64,000 bases of DNA, from contig WGMJ01000011.1 in the NCBI GenBank assembly GCA_016125135.1, positions 62,001 through 126,000 on the forward strand, read 5' to 3'. Shown in pieces: positions 44,725-54,195 of the stretch. Position numbers and translations under genes: made by a program. The notes beneath the pieces are model-generated. The model was not told the DNA's origin. It ran no database searches and saw only the letters and a program-made list of their open reading frames with translations. Origin of the DNA: Alphaproteobacteria bacterium (GTDB taxonomy: Bacteria > Pseudomonadota > Alphaproteobacteria > Micavibrionales > Micavibrionaceae). Every line of letters begins with the position of its first letter. Position 1 is the stretch's first letter.

Positions 44725-47613
44725 ATGTCACAAACATCCATTATCGTCCGCGGCGCGCGGGAACATAATTTAAAGAACATCACGGTTGAAATGCCGCGTG
44801 ATAAGCTTGTCGTTATCACAGGGCTTTCAGGTTCGGGCAAATCATCTCTCGCGTTTGATACAATTTATGCCGAAGGGCAGCGTCGCTATGTGGAAAGTCT
44901 TTCCGCTTATGCACGCCAGTTCCTCGAGATGATGCAAAAACCCGATGTCGATGCGATTGACGGTTTATCGCCTGCCATTTCGATTGAGCAAAAAACAACA
45001 TCTAAAAATCCACGCTCGACTGTTGGTACCGTTACCGAGATTTACGATTATATGCGTCTCCTCTGGGCGCGGGTTGGCATCCCCTACTCACCGGCAACAG
45101 GCTTACCTATTGAAAGCCAGACCGTCAGCCAGATGGTTGACAGGCTGATGACGCTCCCTTCAGGTACGAAGCTCTATATTACCTCTCCCATCGTGCGCGG
45201 CCGCAAAGGCGAATATAAAAAGGAACTCAAAGAGCTACAAGCTAAAGGCTTCCAACGCGTCAAGATTAACGGCCAGTTTTACGAGATCACCGAAGCGCCA
45301 ACGCTTGATAAGAAATTCAAGCATGATATTTCCGTAGTCGTTGACCGGCTTGTTATCCGCGATGATATCGGTAACCGCCTGCCTGACTCTATTGAAACTG
45401 CTCTCAAACTTTCTGACGGGCTGATGATTGCCGAGAATGCAGACAGCAAAGAAGAAATGATTTTTTCTTCGCAGTTCTCATGCCCTGTTTCAGGTTTTAC
45501 AATACCTGAAATCGAACCACGTTTATTTTCATTCAATAACCCGCATGGTGCCTGCCCGACTTGTGACGGGCTTGGCGTTAAACAATTTGCTGACCCGCAA
45601 CTCGTTGTACCTGACCCGTCCCTCAGCCTTGAAGACGGCGCAATCGAGCCATGGAACGGCGCGTTCTACGGGTTTTATTTGCAAGCCATGGAATCTGTTG
45701 CCAAGAAGTTCAAATTCAGCACAAAAACACCATGGAACAAGCTGAAGAAGAAAGATCAGGATGTCATTCTGTACGGCACAGGCGATGTTGTTATCAATAC
45801 CACCTATACATCCAAAAATGAAAGCTCGTGGAAAAGTAACAAGCCGTTTGAGGGGGTTATCCCGAATATCGAGCGGCGTTTGCGTGAGACAGATAGCAAC
45901 TCGCAACGCGAGAAGCTCGAGCAATATCTTACCTATTCACCCTGTGACTCATGCCATGGCGCAAGGTTGAAACCAGAGGCGCTGGCGGTTAAAATCGACA
46001 AGAAAACAATCTCGGATGTTACCGCTTATTCCATCCGCGAGGCGCAAGACTGGTTTTCGTCACTCAATAAAAAACTCAAGCCACAACAGCTTGAAATCGG
46101 CACACGCATCTTAAAAGAAATAAACGAGCGTTTAAACTTCCTGATGAATGTCGGGCTTGAATATCTGAACCTCAGCCGTAATTCCGGCACGCTCTCGGGC
46201 GGTGAAAGCCAGCGCATTCGCTTGGCCTCGCAAATCGGCTCGGGCCTGACAGGCGTTCTCTATGTACTTGATGAGCCTTCAATCGGTTTGCACCAGCGCG
46301 ATAATAACCGCCTGCTTGAAACATTGAAACGTCTGCGTGACCTTGGTAATACCGTTCTTGTCGTCGAGCATGATGAAGATGCCATCCGTTTAGCGGATCA
46401 TTTAATTGATATGGGCCCTGGTGCCGGTGTGCATGGCGGCACAGTGGTTGCGGAAGGCACACCATCACAAGTGATGAAGGTGAAGAAAAGCGTGACCGCG
46501 CAATATTTAACAGGCGAGCGCGCAGTACCTGTGCCCGCCAAGCGCAGGCCTGCCAAACCAGACCTGAAATCAAAAGGTAAAAAAGCCCAGACAATAAAAA
46601 TCACCGGCGCTTCGGGGAATAACCTCAAAAATGTAACAGCTGAAATTCCGCTCGGCACATTTACATGCGTTACCGGCGTTTCAGGCTCGGGCAAATCAAC
46701 CCTTGTACTCGACACACTTTTCCGTGCCGCCAGCAAGAAATTGCTGAATAGCCGCGATATACCAGAACCTTATAAAACACTTGAGGGACTCGAGCATATC
46801 GACAAGGTGATTGATATCGACCAGTCCCCTATTGGCCGCACGCCGCGCTCGAACCCTGCAACTTATACAGGTTGTTTTACACCGATACGTGAATGGTTCT
46901 CGGGCCTGCCCGAAGCCAAAGCACGTGGCTATGACGTAGGCCGTTTCTCTTTCAACGTAAAAGGCGGCCGCTGTGAAGCTTGCGAGGGCGATGGCGTTTT
47001 GAAAATAGAAATGCACTTCCTGCCCGATGTCTTCGTGACATGCGATACCTGCAAAGGCAAACGCTATAACCGCGAAACGCTGGAAGTAAAATTCCGTGAT
47101 AAATCTATCGCCGATGTACTGGATATGACGATTGAAGAAGCGGCTGACTTCTTCAAGGCGGTGCCATCTATACGCGACAAGCTGGAAACGCTTAAAGATG
47201 TTGGCCTTGGTTATATCAAGCTGGGCCAGCCTGCCACAACGCTTTCGGGCGGCGAAGCGCAGCGCGTGAAACTCTCCAAAGAGCTTTCCAAGCGTTCAAC
47301 AGGCCAAACGCTTTATATTCTTGATGAACCAACAACCGGTTTGCATTTCGAAGATGTGCGTAAGCTTCTCGAAGTGCTGCATCGTCTGGTCGACTCAGGG
47401 AACACCGTTCTCGTTATTGAACATAATTTGGAAGTCATCAAAACCGCTGACTGGCTCATCGATATCGGCCCCGAAGGCGGTGATAAAGGCGGAAAAATTA
47501 TTGGTTCCGGCACACCCGAGGATGTCGTCAAAATTAAAGAAAGTTACACTGGCCAATATCTGGCTCCTTTGCTAAAATCTGTCAAAGTACAGAAAATTGC
47601 AAAGGCCTCCTGA
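44725..47613 (+). CDS. uvrA: UvrABC excinuclease subunit A
   Basis: The damage-recognition ATPase of nucleotide excision repair, 962 residues. Two ABC modules are complete: Walker [15 protein letters not shown] and [15 protein letters not shown]; signatures [12 protein letters not shown] and [12 protein letters not shown]; Walker [11 protein letters not shown] and [10 protein letters not shown]. Zinc-finger Cys pairs are seen in [30 protein letters not shown] and [10 protein letters not shown]. No LexA-like box was seen upstream, and the ribosome-binding site is weak because the T-run of the preceding inverted repeat abuts the ATG. The stop overlaps the next start (TGATG). Confidence 0.98.
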   Translation: MSQTSIIVRGAREHNLKNITVEMPRDKLVVITGLSGSGKSSLAFDTIYAEGQRRYVESLSAYARQFLEMMQKPDVDAIDGLSPAISIEQKTTSKNPRSTVGTVTEIYDYMRLLWARVGIPYSPATGLPIESQTVSQMVDRLMTLPSGTKLYITSPIVRGRKGEYKKELKELQAKGFQRVKINGQFYEITEAPTLDKKFKHDISVVVDRLVIRDDIGNRLPDSIETALKLSDGLMIAENADSKEEMIFSSQFSCPVSGFTIPEIEPRLFSFNNPHGACPTCDGLGVKQFADPQLVVPDPSLSLEDGAIEPWNGAFYGFYLQAMESVAKKFKFSTKTPWNKLKKKDQDVILYGTGDVVINTTYTSKNESSWKSNKPFEGVIPNIERRLRETDSNSQREKLEQYLTYSPCDSCHGARLKPEALAVKIDKKTISDVTAYSIREAQDWFSSLNKKLKPQQLEIGTRILKEINERLNFLMNVGLEYLNLSRNSGTLSGGESQRIRLASQIGSGLTGVLYVLDEPSIGLHQRDNNRLLETLKRLRDLGNTVLVVEHDEDAIRLADHLIDMGPGAGVHGGTVVAEGTPSQVMKVKKSVTAQYLTGERAVPVPAKRRPAKPDLKSKGKKAQTIKITGASGNNLKNVTAEIPLGTFTCVTGVSGSGKSTLVLDTLFRAASKKLLNSRDIPEPYKTLEGLEHIDKVIDIDQSPIGRTPRSNPATYTGCFTPIREWFSGLPEAKARGYDVGRFSFNVKGGRCEACEGDGVLKIEMHFLPDVFVTCDTCKGKRYNRETLEVKFRDKSIADVLDMTIEEAADFFKAVPSIRDKLETLKDVGLGYIKLGQPATTLSGGEAQRVKLSKELSKRSTGQTLYILDEPTTGLHFEDVRKLLEVLHRLVDSGNTVLVIEHNLEVIKTADWLIDIGPEGGDKGGKIIGSGTPEDVVKIKESYTGQYLAPLLKSVKVQKIAKAS

Positions 47614-48257
47614 TGTTAAAATATTTTATCGTTGCTTTCACGCTTCTCTTCTTCCTCTCTCCTTCGCCTGTTCACGCAAAATACGAAACACCGCCATATG
47701 TGGTTACGCAAAGCTGGGGCAAGGTCGAGCAACGCATCTATAAGCCATACATTGTCGCAGAGGTTACAGTTGATGGCCCTAAAGAGCAGGCACTTACAAA
47801 TGGCTTCAAACAAATTGCTTCCTACATTTTCGGCAAAAATGTACCGAACGAAAAAATCTCCATGACAGCCCCTGTGACGCAGGAGCCAGCAGAAAAGAAA
47901 GAAAAGCCTAAGGGCGAAAGCATCCCTATGACGGCTCCTGTCACCCAGCAGGGTGATACAGCAAACGGCCCGTGGAAAATCCAGTTTATGATGCCGGCTG
48001 AATATACGCTTGAGACACTCCCTAAACCTGAGAATGAAAATATAAAACTTTATCAGGTGCCTGAGCGAAAATTCATGGCATTGCAATTCTCGGGCTTTGC
48101 AAAACCCGATAATTTTGCAAAACGTGTAAAACAACTACGTGAGTTTATGGAGCTTCGTAATTTCCGACCAGCAGGGGAACCTGTCGAGGCTTACTACGAC
48201 CCACCATGGCAATTGCCATTCCTCCGCCGCAACGAAGTGATGATTGAAGTGCATTAG
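47613..48257 (+). CDS. Exported SOUL/heme-binding family protein
   Basis: A 214-residue protein with a signal peptide (residues 1-22, FIVAFTLLFFLSPSPVHA). The SOUL fold follows: YVVTQSWGKVEQRIYKPYIVAEV, GFKQIASYIFGKN, and the KISMTAPV motif, which here occurs twice (residues 81-88 and 104-111) separated by a Lys/Glu-rich insert. The C-terminal part (RKFMALQFSGFAKPDNF, AYYDPPWQLPFLRRNEV) matches the family end. It probably binds heme or tetrapyrroles in the periplasm. Translationally coupled to uvrA, with no obvious shared role. Confidence 0.88.
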   Translation: MLKYFIVAFTLLFFLSPSPVHAKYETPPYVVTQSWGKVEQRIYKPYIVAEVTVDGPKEQALTNGFKQIASYIFGKNVPNEKISMTAPVTQEPAEKKEKPKGESIPMTAPVTQQGDTANGPWKIQFMMPAEYTLETLPKPENENIKLYQVPERKFMALQFSGFAKPDNFAKRVKQLREFMELRNFRPAGEPVEAYYDPPWQLPFLRRNEVMIEVH

Positions 48258-48361
48258 CAACCATGATTAATGCGTTTTAAGCCTTCAAAATCAATAGTTT
48301 ACATATTTAATAATAATTAACTTCTGCCCTGTATTTTTGTAATAAATACAGGGATATAACT

Positions 48362-49576
48362 ATGAGCGAGATCGATTTAGGTAGCCGCTTCGATGAGCTT
48401 TCAGCGCCAATAAAACGTGCAACATCTGCCGTGTTTTATTATAGACACCCTGGCACGAATGACATCACGGCATACATCATGGAACGCCAGAGTGAAGATT
48501 ATAGCCGCAAGCAAAATCATACACCGCGTGGCTTGCTAGGTGGTGAACATGAAATCGGTGAAAGCGATATGGACGCCCTCTTTCGCGAGCTCCGCGAAGA
48601 GTTGCCGCTAAATCCCGAGCTTGCTGGCGATGTTGATACATTCATCAATGAAATGTCGTCTGAGAATATTAAGCTTATTCATCAGCGCGTTTTACGCCCT
48701 GAAAAGAAAAACTGGTGGCTTTCAGCGAATAATGTCTATGGCGTGGAGCTTACTACTGCACAACATGAAGCACTCCAGAATATTCTAACTGCTGTTCAGA
48801 ACGGTGAGGCAACATTAAGCGACGAAGTAAAAACAATTACCGAGATTGACCTTGATACGCTTGCTGCAGATGCCAGTGCAAAAGGCATGAGCCATACTTA
48901 TGAAGTTGAAGCGCTTATCAAGCTGCATCAACTCATTCGCAATGATGTCCCCGCACTCCCTTTAACCAGCGAGACAATAACAGATGCAGAAGGCCGTGTT
49001 TTCCCTGTTGTTGATACGGCCAATATAGACTGGACGAATACAGTAACTGCTTATAAGCATGCTCCACGCTATATAAGGGTCTCCCCCGGAGACGAAACTA
49101 TCATTACTGTAAATTCGGAAACCGGCGCAGAAACTATAACCACTACGAATAAGGGCGACCTTGTTTTTACAGTTTATGACTTTGATGCCACTGGTAACTA
49201 TGTAGCAACCCAAGACTCTTATGTTCCTGCAACGGACGGCATACGTTGGACAGCTGCCGATCTGGAGGCGCAAGGTTATTATAAGATTGATGATGCCGAA
49301 GATGTTCGAGGCTTCTATATGCGTGATATCGAACACTCCATGATGAATATTCTGCCCTATGCAGTCACCCAGCCATGCGTTATTAAGAATGCTTATGGCG
49401 AAGGCCGCCATCAATTCCTCCAACTGGGCGCAATGTTGAAACAAGGCGAGCATGGTAGAGCTAGTGGCACAAACCTAGCCCCTTTTACACGCACATGGAC
49501 AATCCTGCCTAAAGACAGTGTTCTGAGTCTGCCGGCGGAAAAACCTGCTCCTACAAAAAATGATATAGCGCCGTAA
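48362..49576 (+). CDS. Nudix domain protein with a large C-terminal extension
   Basis: A 404-residue protein. The Nudix box is complete near residues 61-82 (GEHEIGESDMDALFRELREEL, matching G-x5-E-x7-RE-U-x-EE). The following region, from about residue 200, is an unrecognised beta-rich domain with RYIRVSPGDETIITVNSETG and a late GEGRHQFLQLGAMLKQGEHG, ending in a Pro/Lys tail. The extension may select the substrate. It has good AGGGA spacing, stands alone in its transcript and converges on a response regulator gene. Confidence 0.78.
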   Translation: MSEIDLGSRFDELSAPIKRATSAVFYYRHPGTNDITAYIMERQSEDYSRKQNHTPRGLLGGEHEIGESDMDALFRELREELPLNPELAGDVDTFINEMSSENIKLIHQRVLRPEKKNWWLSANNVYGVELTTAQHEALQNILTAVQNGEATLSDEVKTITEIDLDTLAADASAKGMSHTYEVEALIKLHQLIRNDVPALPLTSETITDAEGRVFPVVDTANIDWTNTVTAYKHAPRYIRVSPGDETIITVNSETGAETITTTNKGDLVFTVYDFDATGNYVATQDSYVPATDGIRWTAADLEAQGYYKIDDAEDVRGFYMRDIEHSMMNILPYAVTQPCVIKNAYGEGRHQFLQLGAMLKQGEHGRASGTNLAPFTRTWTILPKDSVLSLPAEKPAPTKNDIAP

Positions 49577-49586
49577 GCATTTCAGC

Positions 49587-49955
49587 TTAGATGTTTAATA
49601 CACGCTTCAACGTTTCATGCAGCACGTCAAAATCGACAGGTTTTCCAAGGTAGGCCGCGGGTTTGAAGGCTTTTACAGCCTGTTCGTCGCGCGGGTCGGC
49701 CAAGGCTGTAAGGAATATAAACGGCACTGTCTCATATTGCGGGTAAACGGAGCGCAGAAGCTCGATAAATTCAAACCCTGTCATCACGGGCATGACGCGG
49801 TCACAGATAATACAATCAGGCTCGGTGTCTTGTAGCTTTTTCAGTGCTTCCTTGCCGTTACTGGCATAGACAATGTTATAGCCCGATGCTGTAAGCTCGT
49901 CCGTAATCAGTTCGGCAAGCGCGGCTTCATCTTCAACCAGCAGAATTGTTGTCAT
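49587..49955 (-). CDS. Single-domain response regulator
   Basis: A 122-residue receiver domain with no output domain. The acidic pair is at VEDEAAL, the phospho-acceptor is Asp52 in CIICDRVMP, and FLTALAD and LGKPVD supply the conserved Thr and Lys. Such regulators act by protein-protein contact or phosphotransfer. Its start lies inside the end of the histidine kinase gene (23-base overlap), marking that kinase as its partner. Confidence 0.92.
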   Translation of the reverse strand: MTTILLVEDEAALAELITDELTASGYNIVYASNGKEALKKLQDTEPDCIICDRVMPVMTGFEFIELLRSVYPQYETVPFIFLTALADPRDEQAVKAFKPAAYLGKPVDFDVLHETLKRVLNI

Positions 49956-51075
49956 CTTTTATCCTCACTTCACGTGGCAGAAGCACCGCAAAACTGCTCC
50001 CCTGCCCGAATTTACTATGCACCTGAATAGTACCACCCAGCAGGTTAACAAGCTCTTGCGTCAGGCTCAACCCCAAGCCCGTCCCCGGAATAGAGGCCGC
50101 CGAGGTTGCGCGGTAGAATTTCTCGAAAATATAGGGGATCTCGTGCTCGGGGATACCGATGCCGTTATCCGCTACAACAATATGTATGTGCCCGTCCTGC
50201 TCGTAGCAAGAGACATTTACTTTAGGGCTTTCAGGCGCATATTTCACCGCGTTTGAAAGCAGGTTTGAAAGAATGATTGTTATCAGCTTTCTGTCCCACA
50301 CCACTTCGTCATCGGCGAGTTTAATTTCCAGCGCCAGTTCCAGCGCCTCATGCACCATGCGCTGCTCTTCGCACAAAAGCCCGATGAGGGCCGCAATATC
50401 GAATTGCTGCAAAACAGGCTTTAACATCCCCGTTTGCAACGAGTTTGCAGAAAGCACACCATCAACCATTTGCAATAAGCGTGATACAGCGCCGCGTATT
50501 GCTTTGGTACGTTTCAAAACCGTTTCACCTGAAAGCTCGTCGGGCCTGCGTTCCATTAACTGCGCATTGCCATCAATAATCGCAAGCGGTGTTCTAAACT
50601 CGTGGCTCACCATACTGATAAACTGTTTTTGCACGGCGGTGGCTTCTTGTTCTTTTTCAAGCGCGCGTTCAAGCTCGCGCTGCTTGGCAGCCAATGCCCG
50701 TTCCTGCTTTTTATATTCGGTAATGTCAGTGGTCGAAACAATCGTCCCTTGCCCATCAGGGAGCGGTGAGGCTGTAACGCGTAAATACCGCCCGTTTTCC
50801 AGCGGAAACTCGATCTGGCCTTTCAGGTCATACCAGAAATCCTTGGCGTGCTTGTAGCGTGGGTCTTCTACCGCAACCCCCGTTTCCTCGGCCATGCGGT
50901 CAAAAACCTCGTAAACGCTGGCGCCAGGGGTTAAAAAATCGGCATTTTGGGGGTAAACACGCCTGTAATGGTCACTTACGAAGAAGATCCGCTTTTCCGA
51001 GTCAAAGATAATGAAGGCATCGGCACTCACGGCAAGTGCCTGTTTCAGAAGGTTAATATGGTCTTTTTCGTCCAT
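49933..51075 (-). CDS. Soluble PAS sensor histidine kinase
   Basis: A 380-residue cytoplasmic kinase. The PAS domain covers residues 8-120 (ADAFIIFDSEKRIFFVSDHYRRVYP), and a coiled coil of Glu/Lys/Gln heptads runs from about 122 to 150. Then come the H-box FISMVSHEFRTPLAIIDGNAQ, N-box ILSNLLSNAVKYAP, G1 VVADNGIGIP and G2 PGTGLGLSLTQELV. There are no membrane segments, so the signal is probably intracellular. Paired with the overlapping single-domain regulator. Confidence 0.91.
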   Translation of the reverse strand: MDEKDHINLLKQALAVSADAFIIFDSEKRIFFVSDHYRRVYPQNADFLTPGASVYEVFDRMAEETGVAVEDPRYKHAKDFWYDLKGQIEFPLENGRYLRVTASPLPDGQGTIVSTTDITEYKKQERALAAKQRELERALEKEQEATAVQKQFISMVSHEFRTPLAIIDGNAQLMERRPDELSGETVLKRTKAIRGAVSRLLQMVDGVLSANSLQTGMLKPVLQQFDIAALIGLLCEEQRMVHEALELALEIKLADDEVVWDRKLITIILSNLLSNAVKYAPESPKVNVSCYEQDGHIHIVVADNGIGIPEHEIPYIFEKFYRATSAASIPGTGLGLSLTQELVNLLGGTIQVHSKFGQGSSFAVLLPREVRIKDDNNSAG

Positions 51076-51111
51076 TTTTGGCAGTTTTCCTAGGCCTACG
51101 CGAAGCTTCGC

Positions 51112-51139
51112 TTGACATTATAAGGGGCAATCATATAAA
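51112..51139 (+). promoter_or_regulatory. Promoter of rplU-rpmA
   Basis: TTGACA and TATAAA are separated by 16 bases, close to consensus, ending 33 bases before the rplU start. A strong promoter is expected for ribosomal protein genes. Confidence 0.75.
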
Positions 51140-51172
51140 ACGTCACTTCAATAATAAAAAGGCAGGTTTAAT

Positions 51173-51487
51173 ATGTTTGCAATTATTAAAACCGGCGGAA
51201 AACAGTACAAAGTCAAAGCTGGCGACAAAATCAATGTCGAGAAGCTAGACGCCGCCGCTGGTAAAAAAATCACTTTCGAAGAAGTGCTACTCGTGGGCGA
51301 TGACAAATCATCCAAAGTTGGCGCACCATTCGTATCAGGTGCATCGGTAACAGCCGAAGTGGTCGAGCAAGGCAAAATGCCAACGGTTATCGTTTTCAAA
51401 AAACGCCGTCGTCAGAATTCACGCCGCAAGAACGGTCACAGACAGTTATTTACAACAATCAAGATTACGGACATCAAGGCCGCTTAA
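51173..51487 (+). CDS. rplU: 50S ribosomal protein L21
   Basis: A 104-residue ribosomal protein that contacts 23S rRNA and L20. The N-terminus [20 protein letters not shown] is typical, as are the EVLLVGDD strand, the basic [16 protein letters not shown] loop (residues 76-91) and the terminal TTIKITDI. It is followed by rpmA after 11 bases, the usual rplU-rpmA-obgE order. Confidence 0.98.
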   Translation: MFAIIKTGGKQYKVKAGDKINVEKLDAAAGKKITFEEVLLVGDDKSSKVGAPFVSGASVTAEVVEQGKMPTVIVFKKRRRQNSRRKNGHRQLFTTIKITDIKAA

Positions 51488-51498
51488 GGAGATAGACA

Positions 51499-51756
51499 AT
51501 GGCAAGTAAAAAAGCAGGTGGTAGTACCAGAAACGGACGCGACTCAGCTGGTAAGCGTCTTGGCGTTAAAGTAGCTGGTGGTCAGGAAATTCAGGCTGGC
51601 GGCATTATCATTCGTCAACGTGGCACAACATACAAAGTCGGCAAAAATGTTGGCTTGGGTCGTGACCACACAATCTTCGCCCTCGTTGATGGCGTTGTAC
51701 AATTCAAGCGTGGCGCTGATGACCGTTCAATCGTGAACGTTGTTCCAGCAGCCTAG
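51499..51756 (+). CDS. rpmA: 50S ribosomal protein L27
   Basis: An 85-residue protein at the peptidyl-transferase centre. It has the family N-terminus [20 protein letters not shown], the [24 protein letters not shown] segment and [15 protein letters not shown]. The N-terminus carries no Firmicute-type cleavable leader. A strong terminator separates it from obgE. Confidence 0.98.
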   Translation: MASKKAGGSTRNGRDSAGKRLGVKVAGGQEIQAGGIIIRQRGTTYKVGKNVGLGRDHTIFALVDGVVQFKRGADDRSIVNVVPAA

Positions 51757-51777
51757 GGCTCTTTTAAAGTTTAAATG

Positions 51778-51800
51778 AAGGGGCGGAAGCCCCTTTTTTT
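51778..51800 (+). terminator. Intrinsic terminator after rpmA
   Basis: Stem AAGGGGC / GCCCCTT with a GGAA loop and a seven-base T-run. obgE lies immediately downstream, so it is expressed by read-through or from a separate promoter that I did not find. Confidence 0.88.
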
Positions 51801-51819
51801 ATTGGTATAGAGAAAAACG

Positions 51820-52839
51820 ATGAAATTTCTTGATGAAGCAAAGATATTTGTAAAAAGCGGAGACGGCGGTGCCGGCTGCGTAAGCTTTCATAGCGAGAAA
51901 TTCGTTGAATTCGGCGGCCCCGATGGCGGCAATGGCGGCAAAGGCGGCGACATTATATTCGAAGCAGCCGGAAACCTGAATACGCTGATGGATTACCGCT
52001 ACGCACAACATTTCAAAGCCAAAAAAGGTGACCACGGCCGCGGTCGTAACTGCTCGGGCGCACACGCCCCTGACCTCGTCCTTAAAATTCCTGTCGGCAC
52101 GCAAGTGATCGATGAAGACGGCGAGACTGTGCTTCTAGATTTTACGCATGAAGGCCAGCGCGAAGTTTTCCTGCGCGGCGGCGATGGCGGCTTTGGTAAC
52201 GCACATTATAAAAGCGCAACCAATCAAGCCCCGCGCAAATTCACACCCGGTTGGCCCGGGCAAGAGCGTGATATCTGGCTTCGTTTAAAGCTAATTGCCG
52301 ATGCCGGTTTGGTTGGTTTGCCGAACGCTGGGAAATCAACTTTCTTGGCAAGCGTTTCTGCTGCAAAACCAAAAATTGCCGATTACCCATTTACAACACT
52401 ACACCCGAACCTTGGCGTTGTCCGCATTGATGATGGCGCATCCTTTGTGATTGCCGACATTCCAGGGCTTATTGAAGGCGCACATGAGGGGTTGGGCCTT
52501 GGTGATAAATTCCTCGCTCATATCGAGCGTACATCCGTTATTCTGCATCTCGTTGATTGCATGAATGACGACCCCGCCGAAGCCTATAAAACTATCCGTA
52601 ACGAGTTAAAAGAATATGGCGCCGATCTTGCGAAAAAAACCGAGATTATTGCCCTGACCAAAGTTGAAGCCATTGGCCCCGAACTAGCCGAGGATGTTGC
52701 TAAAGAATTCGAGAAAAAAACGAAGAAAAAGCCCTATTTAATATCATCTGTTGCAGGGCTTGGCATTCGCGAGGTTTTGTCTAAACTATATGAGGTCATC
52801 ACCGAACAGCGTCATCCCGACGAAAGTCGGGACCTATAG
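51820..52839 (+). CDS. obgE: GTPase Obg/CgtA
   Basis: An essential ribosome-assembly GTPase of 339 residues. The Gly-rich Obg fold covers residues 1-158 ([30 protein letters not shown]). The G domain has G1 [10 protein letters not shown]2 TT in [12 protein letters not shown]3 [10 protein letters not shown]4 LTKVE and G5 SSVAG. The final nine residues, RHPDESRDL, come from the left half of a paired-hairpin repeat (52811-52834), and the stop TAG lies just after the hairpin. The native end was probably near LYEVITEQ. Confidence 0.97.
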   Translation: MKFLDEAKIFVKSGDGGAGCVSFHSEKFVEFGGPDGGNGGKGGDIIFEAAGNLNTLMDYRYAQHFKAKKGDHGRGRNCSGAHAPDLVLKIPVGTQVIDEDGETVLLDFTHEGQREVFLRGGDGGFGNAHYKSATNQAPRKFTPGWPGQERDIWLRLKLIADAGLVGLPNAGKSTFLASVSAAKPKIADYPFTTLHPNLGVVRIDDGASFVIADIPGLIEGAHEGLGLGDKFLAHIERTSVILHLVDCMNDDPAEAYKTIRNELKEYGADLAKKTEIIALTKVEAIGPELAEDVAKEFEKKTKKKPYLISSVAGLGIREVLSKLYEVITEQRHPDESRDL

Positions 52840-53185
52840 AGAATTCCGGCCATGCATAAAGGTGGTCACGTCTATATTATTGCCAGCAAACGCTATGGCA
52901 CACTTTACACAGGCGTCACGTCCGATCTCAAAAAAAGAATCTACGAGCATAAAAACGAGCTTTTTGAAGGATTCTCAAAAACGCATCGCATAAAAAACCT
53001 GGTTTACTACGAGCCTCATGAAACCATTGAATCTGCAATTCTTAGGGAAAAACAAATCAAAGAATGGAAAAGAGCATGGAAAATAGAGCTTATTGAGAAG
53101 TCAAATCCATACTGGTATGATTTATATGACCACATAAAAAAGTGGTAATAACCTCCCTATGGGTTCCGGCTTACGCCGGAATGAC
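52811..53185. mobile_element. Paired-hairpin repeat, copy 3, enclosing a GIY-YIG gene
   Basis: The left half is GTCA followed by a perfect stem TCCCGAC-GAAA-GTCGGGA (52811-52832). The right half is a perfect stem TTCCGGC-TTAC-GCCGGAA followed by TGAC (53164-53185). The halves have the same inverted arrangement and GTCA/TGAC ends as the copies at 5822 and 26493, but the spacer is a full GIY-YIG gene. The unit sits between obgE and pip. That it moves is an inference; no target-site duplication was established. Confidence 0.55.
52852..53148 (+). CDS. GIY-YIG nuclease superfamily protein
   Basis: A 98-residue single-domain protein of the UvrC/YhbQ-like GIY-YIG type. The two signature strands are VYIIASKRYGTLYTG (residues 7-21). 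The catalytic Arg is in SDLKKRIYEHK, a conserved middle LVYYEPHETIESAILREKQIK carries the metal-binding Glu, and the basic WKRAWKIELIE and NPYWYDLYD end follows. All key residues are present, so it should be an active endonuclease. The ribosome-binding site is weak. It is the cargo of a paired-hairpin repeat. Confidence 0.9.
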   Translation: MHKGGHVYIIASKRYGTLYTGVTSDLKKRIYEHKNELFEGFSKTHRIKNLVYYEPHETIESAILREKQIKEWKRAWKIELIEKSNPYWYDLYDHIKKW

Positions 53186-53193
53186 GGTAAAAA

Positions 53194-54195
53194 ATGATAG
53201 TACCCATCACAGCTGACGATTTCCGTTACGCCCCCATCAAACCTTTCAAGCATGGTTTTCTGGCCGAACAAGACGGTCATAAAATTTACTACGAACAAGT
53301 CGGCAACCCTGAAGGCGAGCCTATTCTATTTTTCCATGGCGGCCCTGGTGGCGGCTGCACAGAAAAACATCGTCGCTTGTTTGACCCAGCCTTTTTTAAC
53401 GCTGTGCTGTTTGACCAGCGTGGCTGTGGCCGCTCGAAACCAAATGTATATGACGACCCGAAAAACGGCTTCAAACATAACAACCCGCAAAAATTATTAG
53501 AAGACGCCGAACGCCTGCGCGAGCATCTTGGCATCGAGAAATGGCATGTTACGGGCGGCTCATGGGGCGCCACACTGGCCCTGCTCTACGCCAAATATTA
53601 TCCCGCGCGTGTAAAATCGCTGACCATTAGTGGCATCTATCTGGGGCGCAAGTCAGACAATGACTGGTACATCAATAATATGAAGCGTTTCTACCCAGAA
53701 GCCGAAGCTGGCTTTGTGAAAAGCTTCAAGGTAAAAGGCGACAGGCTGACCGCGCTTTACCGTACAATTATCAAAGGCACAAAAAAGCAGCGCGTAAAAA
53801 CCGCTATGGCGCTAGGCGAATTTGAAGGGCAATGCGTTGCCCTCGCATGGGACAAGCCTGATAAAAAGAAAAAACCGACAAAAGATGACATCAAACACTC
53901 CATGGTTATCGGTTCGCTTGAAACCTATTACATGAAAAACCATGTCATGAGTGAAAACTGGTACAAAGATGCAAAAGCCAAAGCTGCGTTTAAAAAAATC
54001 AAGGACATTGCCATTTTAAACGGGCGGCACGATGTTATAACGCCACCAATATGCGCTTTCGAACTTCATCAAGCGCATCCATCATCCACGCTTACCATTA
54101 ATGATTATGGCGCACACAGTAATAGCGACATTGAAAACATGGCACGCCTTATGAACGCCCTTAACAGGCTGAAATATAAAACAAGGAAGAAATAA
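53194..54195 (+). CDS. pip: Proline iminopeptidase
   Basis: An alpha/beta-hydrolase that removes N-terminal proline from peptides, 333 residues, cytoplasmic. Diagnostic segments are the oxyanion HGGPGGGCTEKHRRLFDP, FDQRGCGRSKP, the nucleophile elbow GGSWGATLALLYA, the Asp in GRHDVITPP and the His in GAHSNSD. The start codon lies nine bases beyond the right half of the GIY-YIG unit, so its original leader may have been replaced. Its stop overlaps the pepN start (TAATG), a logical pairing of two aminopeptidases. Confidence 0.9.
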   Translation: MIVPITADDFRYAPIKPFKHGFLAEQDGHKIYYEQVGNPEGEPILFFHGGPGGGCTEKHRRLFDPAFFNAVLFDQRGCGRSKPNVYDDPKNGFKHNNPQKLLEDAERLREHLGIEKWHVTGGSWGATLALLYAKYYPARVKSLTISGIYLGRKSDNDWYINNMKRFYPEAEAGFVKSFKVKGDRLTALYRTIIKGTKKQRVKTAMALGEFEGQCVALAWDKPDKKKKPTKDDIKHSMVIGSLETYYMKNHVMSENWYKDAKAKAAFKKIKDIAILNGRHDVITPPICAFELHQAHPSSTLTINDYGAHSNSDIENMARLMNALNRLKYKTRKK

